The translations under genes were made by a program, and so were the position numbers. DNA of 64,000 nucleotides from an uncultured Phycisphaerales bacterium. GTDB taxonomy: Bacteria; Planctomycetota; Phycisphaerae; Phycisphaerales; UBA1924. Positions 51,632-60,062 of the stretch are shown here, piece by piece (position 1 is the stretch's first letter; every line of letters begins with the position of its first letter). Below the pieces are notes generated by a model. It had not been told where the DNA came from. It searched no databases and was given only the letters and a program-made list of their open reading frames with translations. The stretch covers positions 1-64,000 of the forward strand of contig CALKJW010000012.1 in NCBI GenBank assembly GCA_937995595.1, given 5' to 3'.

Positions 51632-53668
51632 TCACGGCCACACGTTGTTCCGCGGCTCCACGTCCGGCATCACCTCGTCCGGATCGACCGTCACGCTCCT
51701 GATCCGCCGCCCGCCCACGTCCCACGTCGTCGTCCACGCGTCGCCCTGCGCCCACACCTGCACCGGCAGGCGGCGGACCTCGCTGCTGCCATCGGTGTAA
51801 TCCACGCGGAAGGTCACCGGCATGATCAACTCGTCGAGGTTCGCGATCGTCACCCGCGCGTTCCTGTTCTCGCCCTCGGCCTGCATCACGCTCGTCACCG
51901 CCTGGTCCAGCACGCCGGTCGAGTAGAACCAGCCGCGCCAGAACCAGCCCAGGTCCATCCCCGCCACGTCCTCGATCGTGCGCGCAAAGTCCCACGGCCG
52001 CGGCGACTTGAACGCCCACCGCCGGATGTACTCGCGGAACGCCGCGTCGAACCTCTCCTCGCCGAGGATGCCCTCGCGCAGCAGGACCAGCCCCGCCGCG
52101 GGCTTGGCGTACTGCGTCACGCCCAGCGTGCCGCGCGCGAGCAGGTCGGGCGGGGTGTCCACCATCTGCGGCAGCGGGCGCGGCTGCTCGCGCGCCCAGC
52201 GCCGCGGGTGGCCCCGGCGCGGGAGCGTGTCCGGGTCGCGCTCCAGCGAGGCGTAGTAGTTCATGAAGGTGTTGAAGCCCTCGTCCATCCACGCGTGCCG
52301 GCGCTCGTCGGTGTTCACGATCATCGGGAACCAGTTGTGCCCGATCTCGTGGGTCGTCACGCCCCAGAGCGCGCGCCCGTCGTCCCGCGCCCGGCAGAAC
52401 GCGACCATCGGGTACTCCATCCCGCCGACGATCCCGTTCACGTTCGTCGCCGTCGGGTACGGGTACGCGTACCACATCCGCGAGTAGTGCTCGATCGACT
52501 GCCGCACCATCTGCGTGCTCCCGCTCCACAGGGGCGCGGCCTCGCGCGGGTAGAAACTCTGGCACAGGACGCCCTCGCCGCGGCCCGTCGCGCCGTCCGA
52601 CCCCGGCCCCGCGCCGGGCAGGGAGCAGGCGTCCCACGCGAACGCCGCGGACGACGCCCACGCGAACGTCCGCACGTCTTGCGCTCGGAAGCGCCACGTC
52701 AGACGCCCGCTCTCGGAGCGCGGACGCGAGTCGGACGCGCCGATCTCGTCAACACCGCGGATCGTCACCGTCTCGGCCGACGCCCGCGCGGCGCTCAGGC
52801 GCTCGACCTGTCGCGGGGTCAGCACCTCGTGCTCGTTGCCGAGCACGCCCGTCGCCGCGACCAGGTGCGAGGCGGGGACGTCGATCGCCACGTCGAAGTC
52901 GCCGAAGTCGGTGTAGAACTCGCCGGTGCCGAGGTAGGGCAGCGTGTTCCACCCGTGCACGTCGTCGAACTTCGCCACCGCCGGGAACCACTGGGCGAGT
53001 TGGAAGATGGGCCCGTCGCGCACGTCGTCGATGCCCAGCCGGTCGGAGCCGTAGCCGGGCACCTTCGCGGTCCACGCGATGGTGAACGAGGCCCTGCCGC
53101 CGCGCGGCGGGATCGGCGCGGGCAGGTCGAGCCGCGCGACGGTGTCGTACACGTGCAGCGAGAGCGCGCCCGCGGGGTCGGGCGAGCCGTCGGCCCGGGC
53201 GTCGGCCGACACGCCGAGGACCTCGAACCCGCCGCGGAAGGCGTCGCGGTTGCCGAACCGGTCGCCGGGGGCGGTCGTCTGGGCGCCGAGGCTGTCGGGC
53301 CGGAACAGGTTCTGCTCCATGTGCAGCCAGAGGAAGGGCAACGGCTCCGGCGAGTGGTTGGTGTACTCGATCGTCGCGCGGCCGGTGATCGACCGCGCGG
53401 CCTCGTCGAGCGACACGCGGATGGTGTAGTCGCACCGCTGCTGCCAGTACTCCGGCCCCGGCTCGCCGCGCGCGGTCCGCAGCGCGTTGGGCGCGGGCCA
53501 CGCCGGCGGCGCGAACCGCGCGGCGAAGTCCTTCGTCTCGCGCGCGGTCTCGCTCCGCGCCGCGGCGCGCGTCGCGCCGCCCCCCGCCGCGCAGGCCATG
53601 AGTCCACAGCACGCCGCCCACAGCAAGCCCGCCGCGCCCGCTCGCTCGATCGTTCGAAGTTTGAACAT
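51632..53668 (-). CDS. M1-family (gluzincin) metallopeptidase, lipoprotein
   Basis: 678 residues from the ATG at 53668. A lipoprotein signal ends in LMAC (Cys near 25). An N-terminal beta domain precedes the catalytic domain: zinc motif HEIGHNWFPM (His440, Glu441, His444) and the third ligand Glu463 in WMDEGFNTF. NGIVGGMEYPMVAFC is the GxMEN-like exopeptidase loop, here GGMEYP, as in bacterial M1 members. It should cleave N-terminal residues from peptides outside the inner membrane. TACGCT-TGCCGC stands immediately before the ATG; a GTG at 53695 is the other candidate. Confidence 0.92.
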   Translation of the reverse strand: MFKLRTIERAGAAGLLWAACCGLMACAAGGGATRAAARSETARETKDFAARFAPPAWPAPNALRTARGEPGPEYWQQRCDYTIRVSLDEAARSITGRATIEYTNHSPEPLPFLWLHMEQNLFRPDSLGAQTTAPGDRFGNRDAFRGGFEVLGVSADARADGSPDPAGALSLHVYDTVARLDLPAPIPPRGGRASFTIAWTAKVPGYGSDRLGIDDVRDGPIFQLAQWFPAVAKFDDVHGWNTLPYLGTGEFYTDFGDFDVAIDVPASHLVAATGVLGNEHEVLTPRQVERLSAARASAETVTIRGVDEIGASDSRPRSESGRLTWRFRAQDVRTFAWASSAAFAWDACSLPGAGPGSDGATGRGEGVLCQSFYPREAAPLWSGSTQMVRQSIEHYSRMWYAYPYPTATNVNGIVGGMEYPMVAFCRARDDGRALWGVTTHEIGHNWFPMIVNTDERRHAWMDEGFNTFMNYYASLERDPDTLPRRGHPRRWAREQPRPLPQMVDTPPDLLARGTLGVTQYAKPAAGLVLLREGILGEERFDAAFREYIRRWAFKSPRPWDFARTIEDVAGMDLGWFWRGWFYSTGVLDQAVTSVMQAEGENRNARVTIANLDELIMPVTFRVDYTDGSSEVRRLPVQVWAQGDAWTTTWDVGGRRIRSVTVDPDEVMPDVEPRNNVWP

Positions 53669-53674
53669 GCGGCA

Positions 53675-53680
53675 AGCGTA
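53675..53680 (-). promoter_or_regulatory. TACGCT -10-like hexamer, 6 bases before ATG
   Basis: On the minus strand TACGCT-TGCCGC-ATG(53668), identical over 15 bases to the string before the helicase start at 10784. This suggests a leaderless transcript separate from the upstream gene. Confidence 0.5.
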
Positions 53681-53691
53681 ACGCGGCGCGC

Positions 53692-53958
53692 TCACGCCGT
53701 CGCCGCACGCGCGGATGCGCCGGCGTCGGCCCGTTGCTGGGCCACGCTCCCGACCGTCAGCCCCTGGTCCTCGATCCAGCGCACCAGGTCGCCGATGGTC
53801 ACCAGCGCGCGGTCGAAGCGTACGGTCATCGCGCCGCTCGCGGGGTCAACCGTGGCGCACCGCACCCCGCGGATGCGCAGCACCGACCCCGCCGCGAACA
53901 CCGGCGGCGACTGCTCGCTGGGACGCTCGATCTGCAAGGCGGCGGTGTACTCGACCAT
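53692..53958 (-). CDS. HMA-fold-like small protein lacking the metal CxxC
   Basis: 88 residues. The central part VLRIRGVRCATVDPASGAMT and LVTIGDLVRWIEDQGLTVGS follows the beta-alpha-beta pattern of heavy-metal-associated domains (xGMxCxxC...VxxVxVxxxxGxVxV...), but only one Cys remains (RCA). Metal binding of the usual type is therefore unlikely. It lies 23 bases upstream of the M1 peptidase gene on the same strand. The last 15 residues are Ala-rich. The family assignment is tentative. Confidence 0.6.
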   Translation of the reverse strand: MVEYTAALQIERPSEQSPPVFAAGSVLRIRGVRCATVDPASGAMTVRFDRALVTIGDLVRWIEDQGLTVGSVAQQRADAGASARAATA

Positions 53959-54160
53959 GGGGCCTCCGTACCGCGAAGCCCCGGTTCACACACCCAACGC
54001 ACGGGGCGGTTGATGTGTCGGCCCGAACACCGGCCGCTCGTGATAAAGAGACAGTGAAGCCCAACCCCCGCGGGTTGTGCAAGTCCGGCCGTGGGTTGGG
54101 GATAACTCAGCGCCGCGACGGCCGCTGGCCCGTCCGGGCCGCCGCACGCTCTGCCGACAA

Positions 54161-54244
54161 TGCCCAGGAGAGGATTTGAACCTCCATGCCCTTGCGGGCG
54201 CTACCACCTCAAGGTAGTGCGTCTGCCAGTTTCGCCACCTGGGC
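54161..54244 (-). tRNA. tRNA-Leu, anticodon GAG
   Basis: On the minus strand the gene begins GCCCAGG and ends CCTGGGC plus discriminator A, a 7-bp acceptor stem. The D arm is GGCGAAACTGGCAGACGC. The anticodon stem-loop is CTACC-TTGAGGT-GGTAG, giving GAG (codons CUC/CUU). A long variable arm (GCGCCCGCAAGGGCAT) marks a class II tRNA, and GGTTCAAATCC is the T loop. CCA is not encoded. Confidence 0.95.
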
Positions 54245-54946
54245 GGTGGTCCCGGGGGGCGACCCCGGGAGGGCCGAACTCTACGGCCCCCCGCGGCGGG
54301 CGTCTACGCGCCGGCACCCGGCCCTCGCTGCTGCGTCCCGAAGCCGGCAGTCCATCGGTTGCGACGCCGAACCCACCCACTCCGTGCGGCCCATCGCGAC
54401 TCCGTGTTGGATTCGGATCAAACCATTGAGGCGCACGGGGACGCACGGAGGGCGAGTCGGGAACCCGACGTGCTAAGTCCTGAGTGCTGAGTCCCGCTCG
54501 CCTCCGACGCCTGCGCAGCATCGAGGGATCAGAAACACAGATGAAATCAGATGAGAGCCCAGATGAACCGGGCCCAAGTGCCTTGATCCTTCCGATCGGT
54601 CCTCCATCCGCGCCATCTGTGTTTCTGCCCTGAATGGCCCCGTCAAGCAATGCCTGTGCGCGGTCGCATGAGTCCGGTTGTGAGGGCGCCGTTCCGCTCC
54701 CTGACGGTCGCGGTCCGTTCGCCGCCGTTTCCCCCGTGCGCCTCGGCGCGGCTCCGTGTTTCAACTGCCCGCGAACTCGCGCAGAGCCGAACCGAACGCC
54801 CCTTCGCCGCGCACTGTTGTCAGAATTGCACGCGACCCGCCGTTCGGGCCGACGTTCCCCCTACCCCTTCGCGGCGCGGCCGTTTGTGCGTGCACGGGCC
54901 CCGTGCGGCTAGACAACCCCCCGGTCGGGGCTGAGAATCACCGCCG
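54245..54946. other. Intergenic region with palindromic elements, no gene seen
   Basis: No frame in these 700 bases shows coding character. It contains a 96-base element with 13-base terminal inverted repeats (54531-54626), a segment (54431-54453) matching 16059-16079 in inverted orientation, and the short string CTAAGTCCTGAGTGCTGAGTC. GCACGGG-C-CCCGTGC lies just ahead of the next gene. Confidence 0.6.
54531..54626. repeat. 96-bp element with 13-bp perfect terminal inverted repeats
   Basis: AGAAACACAGATG (54531-54543) and CATCTGTGTTTCT (54614-54626) are exact reverse complements. The interior also contains CAGATGA repeats. It is distinctly AT-richer than its surroundings, resembling miniature extragenic repeats seen in many environmental genomes (recollection). 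Confidence 0.65.
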
Positions 54947-56365
54947 ATGCGCCGCCACCCCATCCAAGCACTCGCGGCCCGCACCGCCCTGGCGGTTGGC
55001 GCGCTGCTGGCGCTCCGGGCGGGCGCGGCCGTCGCCTCGGACGAGCCTCCGCCGGCCCAACCGCCCGCCGCGCCCGCGCCGGCAACCGAATCGCCGATCG
55101 AGGATGAGGAACGCGAGGCGGTCGTCACGCTCCGCAGCGGCCAGCGCATCCAGGGCATCCTCGTCAAGGCCGACGGCCAGCACGTGGTGATCCGCGTCGC
55201 CGGGATCGAGGCCCCCTTCGCCGCGGCGGACGTCGAGCGCTACGAACTTCTCCCGCCGCTGATGGAGCGTTACCGCGACCTGCGCAAGGCGGTCGGCGAC
55301 GACCCCGACCAGATCCTCGCGCTGGCCCAGTGGCTGCGCGAGCGCGAGAAGTACGAACTGGCGCTGGCCGAGGTCGAACGCGCCCTGTCGCACAACCCCG
55401 AGCACGGCCCCTGCCGCCGCCTGAAGCACGAACTGGAGCAGCAGATCCTGCTCAAGATGCGGGCCATCCGCCCCGCCACGCCCAAGCCCGAGCGCGAGGG
55501 CGACGTGCCCGGCGGGGCCGAGGCCGGGCCGCGAAGGCCGCGCGCGACCGATGTGCCGCTGCTCAACGCCTCGCAGGTCGCGCTGATGAAGGTGTTCGAG
55601 GTCGATCTGGCCGAGAAGCCGCGGCTGGTGATCCCGCGCGAGGCCATCGACCGCCTGCTGGAGAAGCACGCCGGCCACCCGCTGCTGCCCACGACCAAGG
55701 AGGGCCGCGACGCGCTGTACCGCAAGGACCCCGCGTTTGTGCTGGACCTGATCTTCCGCGTGCAGGCGCGCGAGCTGTACCCGCAGGTACAGGTGCTGGA
55801 CATGCCCGGCGCGGTGCGCAAGTTCCGCGACGGCGTGCAGGCCACGTGGCTGCTCAACTCCTGCGCCACCATCACCTGCCACGGCGGGACCGACGCGGGC
55901 CGGTTCGTCCTGGCCACGCGCCGGCCCAACGCCGACCCGACCGTCTACACCAACCTGCTCATCCTGCAGCGGTTCCGCACCGCCGACGGCAAGCCGCTGA
56001 TCGACTGGGAGCACCCCGAGCGCTCACCCCTGCTGCAACTCGGCCTGCCGCGGAAGGACGCGCAGATCCCCCACCCGCCGGCGCCGATGGGCGCGTCGGG
56101 TCGCGACGCGTGGAAGCCCGTCTTCCGCTCGACCGACGACCGCGTCTTCGAGCGGTCGGTGGACTGGATCCGCTCGATGTACCGCCCTCGGCCGGAGTAC
56201 CCGATCGAGTACGAGCCGATCAAGCCCTTTGTCGCTCCCCCGCCGCCGGCCGCCGCGCCGGCCCCGCAGTCCCCGCCCGTAAGCACCCCGCCCGATCCCG
56301 CCCCCGCCGGCCAGCAAGGCCAGCCCGAGCAATCGCCCGCTTCAACGGAACCGCCGCCGCGTTGA
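54947..56365 (+). CDS. Exported protein with a CX4CH haem-like motif
   Basis: 472 residues. A signal peptide (cleavage near AVASD, residue about 31) and a Pro/Ala linker precede a small beta domain (VVTLRSGQRIQGILVKADGQ) and a helical TPR-like stretch (about 100-160). The second half contains CATITCHGG at about residue 305, i.e. C-x4-C-H, near the usual CxxCH c-haem motif but with two extra residues; planctomycete cytochrome-like proteins often show such spacing (recollection). The tail is Pro-rich and disordered. A redox or haem role is only suggested. It is the first of three rightward genes for secreted proteins. Confidence 0.75.
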   Translation: MRRHPIQALAARTALAVGALLALRAGAAVASDEPPPAQPPAAPAPATESPIEDEEREAVVTLRSGQRIQGILVKADGQHVVIRVAGIEAPFAAADVERYELLPPLMERYRDLRKAVGDDPDQILALAQWLREREKYELALAEVERALSHNPEHGPCRRLKHELEQQILLKMRAIRPATPKPEREGDVPGGAEAGPRRPRATDVPLLNASQVALMKVFEVDLAEKPRLVIPREAIDRLLEKHAGHPLLPTTKEGRDALYRKDPAFVLDLIFRVQARELYPQVQVLDMPGAVRKFRDGVQATWLLNSCATITCHGGTDAGRFVLATRRPNADPTVYTNLLILQRFRTADGKPLIDWEHPERSPLLQLGLPRKDAQIPHPPAPMGASGRDAWKPVFRSTDDRVFERSVDWIRSMYRPRPEYPIEYEPIKPFVAPPPPAAAPAPQSPPVSTPPDPAPAGQQGQPEQSPASTEPPPR

Positions 56366-56555
56366 GTCCGCACCGACAGGAGTTTTGCGGCCGGCCGGGG
56401 CGCGCGCTTCACGCGTCCCGGAATCCTGATAGAGTGTGTCTCCCCGCGGGCGGCCGTCGCCCCGACCATCGCCCGAACGCTACGACCGGCGGGAACGCCG
56501 ACTCCTCCGCGCCGCTCCCGTTGAGTGACCCCGACCCCGTAGAGCCGGAACGACC

Positions 56556-58757
56556 ATGAGCCGACAACCAAACGCCCGGATGCCCAAGGCCGCCTCGCTG
56601 CTCGCCGCGTGCGTGCTGGGCCTTTCGCTCGCTTCGTGCGACCGCGCCGACCCCGTGCAGGCGGAGATCGACCGCGTGAGCATCGGCCTGGACGCGATCA
56701 GCACGTCGGGCGGCACGCCGCTGCCGAGCGTCGAGCAGCGCCGGCGCGTGTACGAGTGGTCGATCAACCGGTTGACGGGGCGCTCGGGCCAGCGCAACGC
56801 GGTCGAATCGAACATCGCCGACCCCGAGCGCGAACTCAAGCCCCCGCACGCGGGCCGGCAGGCGACCAACGTCCCCGACCCGGCGCCGACGAACCCGCCC
56901 GCGGTCGATTCGAAGAACCCCGGCCAGGCCGCCGCGGCGAACCTGCTGCTGGCACGCGGGCACGCGGGCCTTGCCGAGATCTCGGCGCAGGAGGCGTCGC
57001 GGCTGGAGGCGGTCGCGCTGGGGAAGATCCCCGCGGTGCGCGTGGCGCTGGACCAGTGGCTGTCGCTCAACGCCTCGGCCGAGGCGCTGGCGCTCTACGA
57101 CCCGGCGCCGGAGATCGCGCGGATCGAGTCGCAGATCGCCGAGCGCCAGCGCATGGCCGACGAGCAGCGGGCCGCGAAGGACCGTCAACTCGCGGTGGTG
57201 CGCGGCATCGAGCAGCAGGCCGAGGAACTCACCGCGCGCGCCCGCGCGTTGCGCGAGCAGGAAGCGACGCTCCGCGCCTCGGCCGCGGGCCAGAGCGAGG
57301 TGCGCCGGCTGGAGATCCTGACCGACGCGGCGCGCGTTCGGCGCGAGGCCGACGACCTGGAGAAGCAGGCCGCCGAACGGGTCGCGCAGGCCGCGCTCGA
57401 GAAGCCGCGCGCCGACGAGATGCAGGCCCGCATCGATGAGTACACCATGCAGGCGCAGCTGCTCGGGCAGGAACGCGAGAACGTCCGCAGGCGCGGGCAG
57501 GACCGCGCCGCGGCGGCGCAGGCCGCGCGCGACGAGGCCCGCAACGCCGCGGGCCGCATCGCCGCGGCGGTGAGCGAACTCGAGACGGCGCGCAAGGAGG
57601 CCGACGCCCCGGCCGAGGCCGCGATCCGCGGGTACGCGCAGGCCGCTGGCGCGGCCCGCAAGGCCGTGCAGAACGGCCCGCGCGAGTCGCAGGCCATCGC
57701 GGCGGTGTCGGCGGGCAACTACCAGCACCTGCTGGGCGAGTCGCACCGCACGCAGGCCTTCGGCCGCGCGGCGGTGGCCGACATCCTCAGGGCCGTCGCC
57801 GAGGCGCGCCCGCCGCTGCCGCAGCGGGCCGAGTACGCGACCAAGGCCGCGGAGTTTGCGCGGCTCGCCGCCGAGTCGCTGGAAGCGGCCAAGGCGGCGT
57901 ACGAGGACGCGCGCGGCTCGTACTCTCGCGGCAACGCGCAGAGCCTGGCCGACTCGATGGCCGCGCTGGCCGGCGAACGCGCCGCGCCGCGCCCGCCCGA
58001 TGACGCCGCGCCCGCCGACCCGCCCGCCGAAGAGCCGGCCGCCTCTTCGGGCAGCGCCGCCGCGCCCGCGGCCGCGGTGTCGGCCACGGGCGGGGGCGAC
58101 GAGCGGGGCGTGCGGGCGGCGATCGACCGTCTGCTCGCGGCCAGCCGCGCCGTGGACACCGCGACGATCAAGGCGATGATCCACCTCGACGACGCCGAGG
58201 CCCGCAAGGTGCTGGAGACGTTGATCGAGGTGAGCGAGGGCCCCGCGAAACTCAACGCCGCGGCTCAGGCGGCCTACGGCAAGTCGCTGCGGGAACTCGT
58301 CGAGGCGAGCAGCGTCCCCTCGGTGCGCAACAGCCCGATGCTGGGCCAGTTGCTCCAGCAGACCGGCCAGATGAGCATGCTGCCGGGCGATCTGGACTCG
58401 GTCTCCGCGGCGGACGCGGTCGTCCAGATGCAGGGCGAGGACCGCGCGACGGTCACCATGCCCGGCAGCGACGAAGACGTGTCGGAGCCCGCGACCATGG
58501 TCTTCGTGCTCCGCGGCGGCGAGTGGAAGATCGACGCCGACTCGCTGCTGGGGCAGGTCGGCGGGGCGCAGGGGCTGGCCATGCTGGGGCAGATGGTGGG
58601 CCCGCTCAGGGCCATGGGCGGGGCGTTCACCACGGTGCACGGCAAACTCACCGCCGGGGAGTACGCCGACGCGGACCGGATGCTCATGGACCTGAACAAG
58701 GAACTCATGGGCGCGATGATGCGGTCGGGCGGGATGGGCGGGCCGGGCGGCGGCTGA
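56556..58757 (+). CDS. Large coiled-coil lipoprotein, unknown function
   Basis: 733 residues. The lipobox is LASC (Cys at about 28). About residues 180-400 form a long Ala/Glu/Arg/Gln-rich coiled coil with heptads. A Pro/Ala linker (about 480-510) leads to a C-terminal helical domain, including DERGVRAAIDRLLAASRAVD and TMVFVLRGGEWKIDADSLLG, the latter resembling the end of SnoaL/NTF2-like domains. The end is MRSGGMGGPGGG. The protein is probably anchored in a membrane and spans the periplasm. GGAACG precedes the ATG. No family is recognised. Confidence 0.75.
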   Translation: MSRQPNARMPKAASLLAACVLGLSLASCDRADPVQAEIDRVSIGLDAISTSGGTPLPSVEQRRRVYEWSINRLTGRSGQRNAVESNIADPERELKPPHAGRQATNVPDPAPTNPPAVDSKNPGQAAAANLLLARGHAGLAEISAQEASRLEAVALGKIPAVRVALDQWLSLNASAEALALYDPAPEIARIESQIAERQRMADEQRAAKDRQLAVVRGIEQQAEELTARARALREQEATLRASAAGQSEVRRLEILTDAARVRREADDLEKQAAERVAQAALEKPRADEMQARIDEYTMQAQLLGQERENVRRRGQDRAAAAQAARDEARNAAGRIAAAVSELETARKEADAPAEAAIRGYAQAAGAARKAVQNGPRESQAIAAVSAGNYQHLLGESHRTQAFGRAAVADILRAVAEARPPLPQRAEYATKAAEFARLAAESLEAAKAAYEDARGSYSRGNAQSLADSMAALAGERAAPRPPDDAAPADPPAEEPAASSGSAAAPAAAVSATGGGDERGVRAAIDRLLAASRAVDTATIKAMIHLDDAEARKVLETLIEVSEGPAKLNAAAQAAYGKSLRELVEASSVPSVRNSPMLGQLLQQTGQMSMLPGDLDSVSAADAVVQMQGEDRATVTMPGSDEDVSEPATMVFVLRGGEWKIDADSLLGQVGGAQGLAMLGQMVGPLRAMGGAFTTVHGKLTAGEYADADRMLMDLNKELMGAMMRSGGMGGPGGG

Positions 58758-58915
58758 TCCGGACCCGGGCGGGAAAGCCTCCGGTTGACCGGGGGCCGGC
58801 CAAGCGGCTACGTTCCTGCCCCGAAATGGTCGGTGCGGGGTGCGGGGGTCGGCGCGGAGGGCGCGCCGGGGTGAGCGAGTGGTTTAGGGCCTTGGCCCGG
58901 GAAGCACGCCAGCGC

Positions 58916-59995
58916 ATGATCACGAGCCGACGACCCAGCACGCTGTTCGCCCTGATGGTGTGCGCGGGCCTTTCGGCCGGCGCGGCGGCGCAGGCGCCGT
59001 GCAACATCCCCGACGACGTGGTCCGTTCGCGTGCGCTTTCGGAGACCGACCGGACGCTGATCCGCGACTGCGTGAACAACAACCGCGCCGCGCTGGGCGC
59101 CGAGTACGAAGCGGTCCGGCGGGCGCGGGTGGCGATGCTGGCCCCGCTGCGCGTCTCGGGGGTGTCGATCGAGTTCCGCGCGGCGTACTCGGCCGAGGCC
59201 GAGCGTGCCCTGGCGCCGCTGGTTCGCAGCGAGCGCGACGACGTGGCCATCAACGCCCTGCGGATCGCGGGCGAACTGGGCACCGAGCAGGGCGCGCGGC
59301 TGTGCGCCGGCGCGCTGGCCGACAAGCGCCCGGGCGTGCGGATGATGGCCGCGGCGGGGCTGGCGCGGACGTTCGTCATCCTGCAGACCGACGCGACCAT
59401 GACCGCCCAGCAGATCGTGCGCGTGCTGGGCGACCTGGCGCAGGCCGTCCGCGCCGAGCAGGACCCGCTGGTGCTCGACGGGCTGGCGATGACCTACGAG
59501 GCCGCGTTCGGCCTGCCGACCACGACCGCCGAACTGGCCCAGGCGCGGGGCCGCGCGCTGCTCGACGCGGCGACCGAGTACGGCAGGCGCGCCCGCGAGG
59601 GCAAACTCGGCCCCGAGGCCGTTCCCGCCATGCTCCGCATCAGCCTCGCGCTGCGCGAGCCGGTGCTGGGCACGCCGCCGCCGCCGGCCAACGTGCTGCG
59701 CGAGGTCACGGGCCTTGCGGGGGACTTCCTCGCGCACGTGCTGCGCCGCGTCACGTCGCGCGACGTCGGCGAGACCGAGCGCGCCCAACTGGGCGTCCTG
59801 GTCGCGCAGTCGGAGAACCTGGTCTCGTTCGCGGCCCGCGGCCTGAACGCCGCGTACGCCCCGCGCAATCTCAGCGAGATGGTCGCCTCGGGGCGCGACG
59901 CCGAGTTCGCCCGGCGCGTGCTGGAGGTCATCGGCGCCGAGGGCGAACTGACCAAGCAGCCATTCGGCCACCCGCGCGACCGCTTCGTCCGCTGA
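58916..59995 (+). CDS. Exported HEAT-repeat-like protein
   Basis: 359 residues from the ATG at 58916, beginning directly with a signal peptide (TLFALMVCAGLSAGAAAQA). A GTG at 58871 with GGAGG 10 bases upstream is a serious alternative and would add 15 residues. The middle has HEAT/PBS-lyase-like helices (RDDVAINALRIAGELGTEQG and KRPGVRMMAAAGLARTFV). The rest is all-helical. Two cysteines (CNIP, RDCVNNN) near the mature N-terminus may form a disulfide. No function assigned. Confidence 0.75.
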   Translation: MITSRRPSTLFALMVCAGLSAGAAAQAPCNIPDDVVRSRALSETDRTLIRDCVNNNRAALGAEYEAVRRARVAMLAPLRVSGVSIEFRAAYSAEAERALAPLVRSERDDVAINALRIAGELGTEQGARLCAGALADKRPGVRMMAAAGLARTFVILQTDATMTAQQIVRVLGDLAQAVRAEQDPLVLDGLAMTYEAAFGLPTTTAELAQARGRALLDAATEYGRRAREGKLGPEAVPAMLRISLALREPVLGTPPPPANVLREVTGLAGDFLAHVLRRVTSRDVGETERAQLGVLVAQSENLVSFAARGLNAAYAPRNLSEMVASGRDAEFARRVLEVIGAEGELTKQPFGHPRDRFVR

Positions 59996-60051
59996 GCACG
60001 ACCCGCGTGCAATCCGCGCTCACCCGCCGCGACGGGCCCGCCGCCGCCCGG

Positions 60052-60057
60052 TACGCT
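60052..60057 (+). promoter_or_regulatory. TACGCT -10-like hexamer, 5 bases before ATG
   Basis: TACGCT-TGGGC-ATG(60063), the leaderless layout again, with one base less than in most other examples. Confidence 0.4.
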
Positions 60058-60062
60058 TGGGC

